Assembly (NCBI GenBank): GCA_902797275.1
Contig: CADBSI010000059.1
Coordinates: 1 to 10,895 of the forward strand
Direction: 5' to 3'
DNA: 10,895 nt
Origin: an uncultured Erysipelotrichaceae bacterium
GTDB taxonomy: Bacteria; Bacillota_I; Bacilli_A; RF39; UBA660
In this document: one piece after another, positions 6,111 to 10,895 of the stretch
Layout: every line of letters starts with the position of its first letter
Position numbering within the stretch: the first letter of the stretch is position 1
Notes under the pieces: generated by a model
Seen by the model: only the letters and a program-made list of their open reading frames with translations
The model's database searches: none
Told to the model about the DNA's origin: nothing
Made by a program: the position numbers and the translations under genes

Positions 6111-7577
6111 ATGGGAAAAGAAAAAAATAAAGAAGAATTAGAAAAAAACATTTCTAATTCTTCTAATGAAACAGAAAATAAGATTGTAAATACTGAAAAT
6201 GGTTTAGAAGATGGTCAAAACAAATGTCCTAAATGTGGGGCAACTGATATATCTTTAAACTCTAAAACTGGTAAACTTCGTTGTAATTTCTGTCGTCATG
6301 AATTTGATCCTATTAAACTAGAAGGCATGGAAAAAGATATTAGTAAATTAAAGGGTAAAGTAATAGGAAGTGGAGCAACCAAAATAAATAAAGATAGTAA
6401 AGATATATTAACTTTAAAATGTTCTAGTTGTGGGGCTGAAGTTGTTGTTGATACAAGTCAAGCCCTAACATCAAGATGCCACTGGTGTCGTAATACTTTA
6501 TCAATAAATGAACAAATTCCAAATGGTAGTGTTCCTGATACGTTTTTACCTTTTAAAATTACTAAAAATGAGGCTAGAAATGAAATAGAAAAATTCGTTT
6601 TTAAAAGAAAATTCTTTGCTAACACGAACTTTAGAAAAGAATTTACAACTGAAAATATCATGGGAGTTTATTTACCATATATGATAGTTGATGTAAATTC
6701 TCATGCTAAACTAATAGGACAAGGAGAACATAAAGTTAGAACTTATACAGAAAAAGTAGGTGATAGAGATGAAACCTATTATGATGCTGATTTATATGAT
6801 GTTTCAAGGGAATTTGATCTTACAATTGAAGGTTTAACTGTAGAAAGCAGTAAAGATAAATTAAATAAAGAAGCATCTGATCGAACTAATAATATAATAA
6901 ATGCTATCATGCCATTTGATACTGAGAATTGTTTAGAATGGAATGCTAATTATTTAAAAGATTATACATCAGAAAAACGTGATACTGATATTAATGATTT
7001 AGATAATTTAGTTAAAGTTCAAGCTAAAGATATTGCTAAATTTTCAGCTAATAAATCAGTTGAATTCTATGATCGAGGGGTTAGATGGGACAATCAAGAT
7101 TTAAATGTTATAGGTGAACAATGGAAATCAGCTTATTTACCAGTTTGGCTTTATAGTTATCATGAAAGTGATAAAAATCTTCTTCATTATGTCTGTGTAA
7201 ATGCTAGAACTAAAAAAACTATGGGAAGTATTCCAATTAATAAAGTTAAATTATTAATTATTTCTCTTATTGTAGAAATTCTTGGTATAATTTTAATGTT
7301 TGTTTTAAAAGATGATGATAATATGTGGCCTTATCTTTTTCTTACTAGTGGTTTTATTTATTATTTCATCATTTATAATCGTTATAGAAATTCTTCAGCA
7401 AGACATAGATATGAAACTGATACTAAAACTAATTTAACTAATCTAGTAAAAAGTGATAATTTAGTAAGACATAAAACAAGATTAACTAATTCTTTTATGA
7501 CAGGTGCTAACAATAAAACTTTAGAAGGAACTAAAACTAATATTATAGATGAAATAAATAAAAAAATAGGTGAATAA
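6111..7577 (+). CDS. Double zinc-ribbon membrane protein (YdjG-like)
   Basis: This 488-residue protein has a charged Asn/Glu-rich N-terminus (1-37), then two TFIIB-type zinc ribbons: C39/C42 with C58/C61, and C104/C107 with C123/C126. A conserved central region (about 140-375) holds PDTFLPFKI (142-150) and VYLPYMIVDV (186-195), and two membrane helices follow (about 380-399 and 405-424). A basic cytoplasmic tail (425-488) closes it. This order matches YdjG of B. subtilis, which acts with an SPFH protein and PspA at the membrane. The start is one base after the SPFH stop and has no clear Shine-Dalgarno site, which suggests translational coupling. The homologues of PspA and YdjH are not in this window. 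The ribbons could bind zinc or serve as a protein contact; which one cannot be told from sequence. Confidence 0.85.
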   Translation: MGKEKNKEELEKNISNSSNETENKIVNTENGLEDGQNKCPKCGATDISLNSKTGKLRCNFCRHEFDPIKLEGMEKDISKLKGKVIGSGATKINKDSKDILTLKCSSCGAEVVVDTSQALTSRCHWCRNTLSINEQIPNGSVPDTFLPFKITKNEARNEIEKFVFKRKFFANTNFRKEFTTENIMGVYLPYMIVDVNSHAKLIGQGEHKVRTYTEKVGDRDETYYDADLYDVSREFDLTIEGLTVESSKDKLNKEASDRTNNIINAIMPFDTENCLEWNANYLKDYTSEKRDTDINDLDNLVKVQAKDIAKFSANKSVEFYDRGVRWDNQDLNVIGEQWKSAYLPVWLYSYHESDKNLLHYVCVNARTKKTMGSIPINKVKLLIISLIVEILGIILMFVLKDDDNMWPYLFLTSGFIYYFIIYNRYRNSSARHRYETDTKTNLTNLVKSDNLVRHKTRLTNSFMTGANNKTLEGTKTNIIDEINKKIGE

Positions 7578-7596
7578 AAAAATATTCATCTTTTTT
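7569..7596 (+). terminator. Intrinsic terminator of the SPFH/zinc-ribbon operon
   Basis: GGTGAATA (7569-7576) pairs with TATTCATC (7583-7590) around an A6 loop, followed by six T (7591-7596). The stop codon lies inside the hairpin, and the T-tract runs into the -35 box of the next promoter. Confidence 0.85.
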
Positions 7597-7623
7597 GACA
7601 AATCTAGTAAACTGTAGTATAAT
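7595..7623 (+). promoter_or_regulatory. Consensus sigma-A promoter of the gene at 7649
   Basis: Perfect TTGACA (7595-7600), 17-base spacer, perfect TATAAT (7618-7623). The first two T of the -35 are also the end of the preceding terminator T-tract. Predicted start near 7630. Confidence 0.9.
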
Positions 7624-7648
7624 ATGGGAAAATTTTTAGGGGGTTATT

Positions 7649-8149
7649 ATGAGCGAAGAAATGAAAAAAAACTATACTGAATTTATTAATGCAATTAAAA
7701 AGAAATTAGATGAAGATAGTAATATATCTATGGATACTTATAATTCTTATTTTGAAATTTTAAAAATTGCTGTTTTAGAAAACTTTATTGAAAGACCATA
7801 TGAATATGTTTTATCTTTACAAAAATCATATAATAAAAAAGTTAATAAGCAAGATGAAATGTCTTTAAAAATAGAAGATTTATTAAAAAAAGCCTCTTAT
7901 TTAGAAGCTTTAAATGTAATTATTATGGCAAGTGATTGTAATTTATCTTGTATTTCTTATATACTTTATAAAGCATCTTATGAATTAATTAATAAAGATT
8001 TAATTCATACATCTGATACTATAAAAGAAAATATTATGAATTATTTATTACATGTTTCTGTTAATACTACTAATGATTATCAAGATGAAATAGTTAATAA
8101 AATTAAAAAGGAAATTACAGAAAAATTAAATATTAAGAAAAGATGGTAA
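7649..8149 (+). CDS. Hypothetical helical protein, unrecognised
   Basis: This 166-residue protein starts at ATG 7649, five bases after AGGGGG (7638-7643). I recognise no family. The composition (Lys, Glu, Ile, Leu, Asn) and lack of Gly/Pro predict an almost all-helical soluble protein, with no signal peptide or membrane helix. Possible helices are residues 3-22, 28-45, 50-62, 68-94, 99-115 and 122-162. There are two Cys (97 and 101, spaced CNLSC) in the middle but no second pair to make a zinc site. The C-terminus is basic (KKRW). It has a fully consensus promoter and ends in its own terminator, so it is an independent and probably well-transcribed unit. Function is unknown. Confidence 0.75.
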   Translation: MSEEMKKNYTEFINAIKKKLDEDSNISMDTYNSYFEILKIAVLENFIERPYEYVLSLQKSYNKKVNKQDEMSLKIEDLLKKASYLEALNVIIMASDCNLSCISYILYKASYELINKDLIHTSDTIKENIMNYLLHVSVNTTNDYQDEIVNKIKKEITEKLNIKKRW

Positions 8150-8164
8150 AAATCATCTTTTTTT
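8138..8164 (+). terminator. Intrinsic terminator overlapping the stop codon of the 7649 gene
   Basis: AAAAGATG (8138-8145) pairs with CATCTTTT (8154-8161), extended by GT/AT, and the T-run reaches 8164. The TAA stop (8147-8149) lies at the top of the hairpin. The hairpin also shows that an ATG at 8143 is not the start of the next gene. Confidence 0.75.
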
Positions 8165-8174
8165 CTATAAAATA

Positions 8175-8183
8175 TGATAAAAT
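8175..8183 (+). promoter_or_regulatory. Possible extended -10 promoter of the acyltransferase gene
   Basis: TGATAAAAT (8175-8183) fits TGn plus a five-of-six -10. There is no good -35. It lies between the terminator at 8138-8164 and the ribosome binding site AAAGGAG (8188-8194), which would leave almost no leader. Readthrough of the terminator is the alternative. Confidence 0.35.
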
Positions 8184-8202
8184 AAAAAAAGGAGTTGATA
8201 AT

Positions 8203-9486
8203 ATGCATGACAAAACATCTAATAGCTGGTTAAAACTTGATAATGCTGCTACTATTTACCCATCTACTTTATCAAGAAAATTTGCTGCTATGTTTAGACT
8301 TACAATTACTTTAAAAGATAATGTTGATGTTGATGTTTTAAATACGGCTTTAAATAATATAATAGATAGATTTCCAACATTCAAATATAAATTAAAAAAA
8401 GGTTTGTTTTGGTATTATTTTAAACAAATTAATAAAAAAATGGTTCTTGAAAAAGATTATAATAATCCTATGTTAAGAATTAATTTTAAAAGAAATAATA
8501 ATTATATGTTCCGAGTAAGATATTATAAAAATAGAATAGCAATTGAATATTTTCATGCTTTAACAGATGGTTATGGAGGAACTGTTTTTATATCAACTTT
8601 AATAGGAGAATATATAAGACTTAAATATAAAGAAAATATTACTTATAATAATTATTGTCTTGATCCTAAAAGTAAAGTTTTAGAAGAAGAAGTAAGAGAT
8701 GATTTTTATAAATATGCTAAATATAATATAAAAACGAGTTTAGAAAAAGAAGAATTTGCTTATCATTATAAAGGTAGTTTAGAAAACAAGAATATTTTAA
8801 ATATAATAACTGCTATTATTCCTCTTAAATCATTAAAAGAACTAGCAAATAAATATGAAGTAACAATAACAGTATTATTAGTTTCTTTATTTATTAGTAG
8901 TATTCAAGAAATGTATTTAAAAGATAATAAAAAGAAAAATAGACCAATCAAAGTATCAGTTCCTGTTAATTTAAGAAAATATTATAATAGTAAAACCATG
9001 AGAAACTTTTCTTCCTATTTAAATATAGGAATAGATTTAAAATATGGAACTTATACTTTTGAAGAAATAATAAAAATTGTTAAAAATACGATGGAGTTAA
9101 ATTTAACAGAGAAAAAATTAAATGCTAAATTTTCAGCTAATGTAAAATTAACTAAAAATATCTTTATAAGATTAATGCCTTTATTTGTAAAAAAACCACT
9201 TATGTCAATTGTAGAACTTATGATGGGAGATAGGTATGCAACAACTACTTTATCAAATCTTGGTTTAATTAAATTACCAAAAGAAGTAGAAAAATATGTT
9301 GAAGAAATGAATTTTATTCTTGGTAGATCAAGAGGTAAACCATCATCTTGTTCATGTGTTTCATATAAAGATAATCTATATTTAACATTCTCAAGGAATA
9401 TAAAAGAAAGTGAATTTGAAAGAATAGTTTTAACTAAACTAGTTGAATTTAATATACCAGTTTTAGTAGAAAGTAATAGGAGGTAA
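8203..9486 (+). CDS. Condensation-fold acyltransferase (alcohol acetyltransferase-like)
   Basis: This 427-residue protein starts at ATG 8203, eight bases after AAAGGAG; the longer frame back to 8143 begins inside a terminator hairpin and is rejected. The N-terminal WLKLDNAATIYP (9-20) is typical of a Firmicutes family often annotated as alcohol acetyltransferase. HALTDG (118-123) is the active-site HxxxDG of the chloramphenicol-acetyltransferase/condensation superfamily, though the first His of the common HHxxxDG is Phe117. Later conserved parts are RPIKVSVPVNLRKYY (247-261) and TTTLSNLGLIKLP (347-359), matching the second-lobe bridge and DFG-like latch region, though a DFG itself is not evident. 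It should join an acyl group from CoA or a carrier to a hydroxyl or amine; the substrate is unknown. It sits one base before a DUF6320-like gene, a pairing I recall from other Firmicutes, where an alpha/beta hydrolase is often the third member; none is seen here. Confidence 0.8.
   Translation: MHDKTSNSWLKLDNAATIYPSTLSRKFAAMFRLTITLKDNVDVDVLNTALNNIIDRFPTFKYKLKKGLFWYYFKQINKKMVLEKDYNNPMLRINFKRNNNYMFRVRYYKNRIAIEYFHALTDGYGGTVFISTLIGEYIRLKYKENITYNNYCLDPKSKVLEEEVRDDFYKYAKYNIKTSLEKEEFAYHYKGSLENKNILNIITAIIPLKSLKELANKYEVTITVLLVSLFISSIQEMYLKDNKKKNRPIKVSVPVNLRKYYNSKTMRNFSSYLNIGIDLKYGTYTFEEIIKIVKNTMELNLTEKKLNAKFSANVKLTKNIFIRLMPLFVKKPLMSIVELMMGDRYATTTLSNLGLIKLPKEVEKYVEEMNFILGRSRGKPSSCSCVSYKDNLYLTFSRNIKESEFERIVLTKLVEFNIPVLVESNRR
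9478..9483 (+). promoter_or_regulatory. Perfect Shine-Dalgarno site within the end of the acyltransferase gene
   Basis: AGGAGG lies in the last two sense codons of the acyltransferase gene, four bases before the ATG at 9488. It sets that start and implies co-translation of the pair. Confidence 0.85.
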
Positions 9487-9487
9487 T

Positions 9488-10174
9488 ATGTCATATTGCG
9501 TTAATTGTGGGGTTAAATTAAAAAATAGTGAGAAAGTTTGTCCTTTATGTAATACTGAAGTAATTAATCCTAAAAAGGAGGAATACAAACCAGTTTATTC
9601 GGGTACAATTGAAGAATATAAACAAATTAATTATAAATATGTTTGTAAATTAATAACATTTATTTTACTTATAATATCTTTAATTACTATGTTTTGTGAT
9701 TTATTAATATCCAAAAAAATAACTTGGTCAATTTATGTACTTGTATCAATTATCTATTTAGATAGTAAATTATCATTTTTTCTTTTTAAAAGAAAAAGTA
9801 TTCCTTTAATAATAGAACTATTTGCTAGCGAAATATTAATGTTTGTAATTGCTTATTTAAATAATGGACTTCATTGGCTTTTATATTTAGTATGTCCTTT
9901 TATCTTTATAGTTTGGTTATATATTATTTTATGTATCTTTGTTTTTTCTAATAAAAAATATGATTTGCTAAAAAGATTTTCAGTTTCATTTGCTTTTATT
10001 TCAATTTTATTATTAACAATTGAAGCTTGTATAGATTTATTTAAATATGAAAAAATAATTTTTAACTGGTCAATATATGCTGTTTTACCAATAACAATTA
10101 TTAGTACCATAATTTTTTTAATATCATATAACAAAAAATTAATTGATGAAATAAAACAAAGAATATTTATTTAA
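9488..10174 (+). CDS. Zinc-ribbon polytopic membrane protein (DUF6320-like)
   Basis: This 228-residue protein has an N-terminal zinc ribbon (C4/C7 and C18/C21, in the form YCVNCGVKL...CPLCNTEV). A short linker with YSGTIEEYKQ follows, then about six membrane helices (approximately 52-73, 80-99, 104-124, 129-153, 164-185 and 194-214) and a basic tail. The layout matches what I recall as DUF6320 proteins encoded beside the acyltransferase family. Start and coupling are set by AGGAGG overlapping the end of the upstream gene and a one-base gap. The ribbon should face the cytoplasm. Pairing with the acyltransferase suggests work on the same, probably lipid or envelope, product; this is inference. 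No catalytic motif is seen in the membrane part. Confidence 0.82.
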   Translation: MSYCVNCGVKLKNSEKVCPLCNTEVINPKKEEYKPVYSGTIEEYKQINYKYVCKLITFILLIISLITMFCDLLISKKITWSIYVLVSIIYLDSKLSFFLFKRKSIPLIIELFASEILMFVIAYLNNGLHWLLYLVCPFIFIVWLYIILCIFVFSNKKYDLLKRFSVSFAFISILLLTIEACIDLFKYEKIIFNWSIYAVLPITIISTIIFLISYNKKLIDEIKQRIFI

Positions 10175-10185
10175 ATTAAATTATG

Positions 10186-10194
10186 TGTTAAAAT
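10186..10194 (+). promoter_or_regulatory. Possible extended -10 promoter of the gene at 10219
   Basis: TGTTAAAAT (10186-10194) fits an extended -10 with a five-of-six hexamer. A -35 is not convincing (TTTATT, 10166-10171). No terminator separates this gene from the acyltransferase operon, so readthrough transcription is also possible. Confidence 0.35.
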
Positions 10195-10218
10195 TAAGTT
10201 AGAAAGAAGGATGAAAAT

Positions 10219-10602
10219 ATGAATGAAAATGTTTTTAAAATAGTTTTTATTTTAGCAATCGGAATATTTGTTTTTACTTTTTTAATGATGTTTAGTCCTA
10301 AATTAAGAAATAAAATGATGAAAAGGGAATTAAAAGCAACTAAGAATATGTTTCAAAGTTTAACTGATGATTTAAAAGATTTGCAAAGTACTTCAATTAA
10401 AATTAAAAAAGAAATATTAGATGAAAATAAAGATGATTTAGAAAGTATTGAAAAACAAGAAGCAAGTATTAAAGGTGAAGGTATTAAAATAAAGGCTAAT
10501 GCTTTAAAAAGTGGTTTAACAGGAGATATGTATTGTAAAAATTGTGGTGAAAAAATACCAGGTGATAGTATCTATTGTAAAAACTGTGGGGCAAAACAAT
10601 GA
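10219..10602 (+). CDS. Small membrane-anchored coiled-coil protein with C-terminal zinc ribbon
   Basis: This 127-residue protein has one N-terminal membrane helix (about 6-25), a Lys/Glu/Asp-rich helical region likely to form a coiled coil (about 31-97), and a C-terminal zinc ribbon C106/C109 and C120/C123. The ribbon has the common form YCKNCGEKIP...YCKNCGAKQ. The ATG at 10219 is eight bases after AGAAGG (10205-10210). It is the only gene here ending in TGA; reading TGA as Trp would add only four residues, so this gives no support for a different code. Its family is not recognised beyond the ribbon. It follows the acyltransferase/DUF6320 pair at 44 bases without a terminator and may be read with it. 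The ribbon on a stalk facing the cytoplasm suggests a scaffold or sensor; this is inference. Confidence 0.8.
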   Translation: MNENVFKIVFILAIGIFVFTFLMMFSPKLRNKMMKRELKATKNMFQSLTDDLKDLQSTSIKIKKEILDENKDDLESIEKQEASIKGEGIKIKANALKSGLTGDMYCKNCGEKIPGDSIYCKNCGAKQ

Positions 10603-10632
10603 AAGAAATTTAATTAAATAAGATTAGTAAAT

Positions 10633-10687
10633 AAAAACTGATAATAATTATCAACTTTTAACATTGATATTTTTATCAGTTTTTGCT
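10633..10687. terminator. Long, apparently bidirectional terminator hairpin
   Basis: AAAAACTGATAA (10633-10644) is the perfect reverse complement of TTATCAGTTTTT (10673-10684). A second stem TATCAA/TTGATA (10649-10654 and 10665-10670) stacks inside it. A T-tract follows on the + strand and another on the - strand. It should end the 10219 transcript and could also end anything arriving from the right on the minus strand. Confidence 0.8.
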
Positions 10688-10755
10688 TTAACATTTATAT
10701 CAACGATTTTTTCAATTGGATCCCTATTGGTGGAAGTACAACAACCACCAGGCAC
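10651..10755 (-). other. Short open frame or gene remnant on the minus strand
   Basis: Read on the minus strand from GTG 10755 to TGA 10651-10653 this gives about 34 codons beginning VPGGCCTSTNRDP and ending in a Lys/Asp/Asn-rich tail. Its stop falls in the loop of the hairpin at 10633-10684, as other genes here do. Its first part is in a GC-richer block. Against it, there is no Shine-Dalgarno site before the GTG, and an in-frame TAG lies two codons upstream. The opposite strand is also open (10631-10765, a hydrophobic stretch ending VEVQQPPGTNF) but lacks a good start. It may be the 3' end of a decayed gene, a tiny peptide gene, or nothing. Confidence 0.2.
10728..10750. repeat. Small GC-rich inverted repeat
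   Basis: TGGTGG (10728-10733) and CCACCA (10745-10750) form a six-pair stem with an 11-base loop inside the most GC-rich stretch of the right-hand non-coding region. Confidence 0.5.
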
Positions 10756-10766
10756 AAATTTCTAGG

Positions 10767-10781
10767 TAGTAATAATTACTA
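10767..10781. repeat. 15-bp perfect palindrome
   Basis: TAGTAAT, a single A, then ATTACTA. It abuts the left arm of the larger inverted repeat at 10782 and looks like a protein-binding dyad. Confidence 0.5.
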
Positions 10782-10875
10782 ACTAATATAAATATACCAT
10801 GAAAATATGAATATAGTACAAAAAATATAAATACAGTGACATTTACAGTGACATTTGTGGTATACTTATATTAGT
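10782..10875. repeat. 18-bp inverted repeat with one mismatch, flanking tandem repeats
   Basis: ACTAATATAAATATACCA (10782-10799) matches the reverse complement of TGGTATACTTATATTAGT (10858-10875) at 17 of 18 positions. The 58-base interior holds the tandem repeat at 10833-10856. The right arm carries possible -10 hexamers (TATACT 10861-10866, TATATT 10867-10872) within a further small dyad ATACT/AGTAT (10862-10877). The structure could be a tiny terminal-inverted-repeat element, a recombinase site, or a pair of operators. No clear target duplication flanks it. Confidence 0.7.
10833..10856. repeat. Tandem 12-bp direct repeat
   Basis: Two exact, adjacent copies of ACAGTGACATTT. The phase (just over one helical turn) and the position 20-45 bases before possible -10 boxes suggest activator or arm-type binding sites. 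Confidence 0.75.
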
Positions 10876-10895
10876 ATGAGGAGTGATATAGGTGA
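10861..10895 (+). promoter_or_regulatory. Promoter/ribosome-binding region of a gene beyond the right edge
   Basis: Possible -10 boxes (TATACT 10861-10866, TATATT 10867-10872) are followed by GAGGAG (10878-10883), a good Shine-Dalgarno site. A GTG at 10892 is eight bases from it, and an ATG at 10876 is also open to the edge. The coding start cannot be fixed inside the window. Confidence 0.4.

Noticed and set aside
8143..8202. ATG at 8143 as start of the acyltransferase
   Set aside because: It lies in the 5' arm of a terminator and inside the previous gene, has no ribosome binding site, and adds 20 residues before the family's conserved N-terminus.
9051..9494. Minus-strand open frame of 147 codons opposite the acyltransferase gene
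   Set aside because: It is antisense to a gene with a conserved active site and clear signals; its start has no good context, and long antisense frames are expected where the + strand avoids TTA/CTA/TCA-type codons in one phase.
10600..10602. Reassigned TGA (Mycoplasma-type code)
   Set aside because: TGG is used for Trp throughout, no gene has an internal TGA, and reading through the only TGA stop adds just four residues.
10833..10856. Start of a CRISPR array
   Set aside because: Only two 12-base units that are directly adjacent with no spacers, and no cas gene nearby.
10603..10895. tRNA or other known RNA gene in the right-hand non-coding region
   Set aside because: No T-loop GTTCRA-type motif, cloverleaf, or SRP/6S/tmRNA-like core could be found; the CCACCA at 10745 is part of a small hairpin.

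Overview
The window is very AT-rich (about a quarter G+C by eye, not computed), and every well-supported gene lies on the + strand. Shine-Dalgarno sites are strong, promoters are of sigma-A type (several with an extended TGnTATAAT -10), and intrinsic terminators are short A/T hairpins with T-tracts. Tryptophan is always TGG and no frame needs an internal TGA, so the standard bacterial code fits and a Mycoplasma-type code does not. Gene content (TasA/CalY-like surface protein with BspA-type leucine-rich repeats, YdjI/YdjG-like pair, condensation-fold acyltransferase followed by a DUF6320-like protein) suggests a low-GC Bacillota, probably an uncultured gut Bacilli/Erysipelotrichia/RF39-like lineage. 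The lineage is inference.

Layout. 2-2611: an ABC exporter operon: the C-terminal end of the ATPase (cut by the window edge) and two ABC-2 permeases, all overlapping, closed by a terminator. 2720-3382: a single Fic-domain gene with its own promoter; the usual catalytic His is Gln, while the N-terminal inhibitory SxxxEG motif is present. 3383-3626: a structured intergenic region with a promoter, a possible 25-codon leader ORF, an 11-bp inverted repeat and a strong terminator hairpin ending just before the next ribosome binding site. 3627-4796: an exported TasA/CalY-like protein with a C-terminal LRR_5 tail. 4970-7577: a two-gene operon, an SPFH/SHOCT protein (YdjI-like) and a double zinc-ribbon membrane protein (YdjG-like), which in Bacillus subtilis belong to a PspA-associated envelope-stress module. 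7649-8149: an unrecognised helical protein behind a consensus promoter. 8203-10174: a condensation-fold acyltransferase and a zinc-ribbon polytopic membrane protein. 10219-10602: a small membrane-anchored coiled-coil protein with a C-terminal zinc ribbon. 10603-10895: no confident gene; a bidirectional-looking terminator, a locally GC-richer block, and a cluster of inverted and tandem repeats in front of what looks like the ribosome binding site of a gene beyond the edge.

Most units concern the cell envelope: export, a surface protein, membrane-stress scaffolding and membrane-anchored zinc ribbons. I see no integrase, transposase, phage gene, CRISPR array, tRNA or rRNA. The least explained stretches are the leader of the surface-protein gene, the Gln-type Fic protein, and the repeat cluster at the right end.
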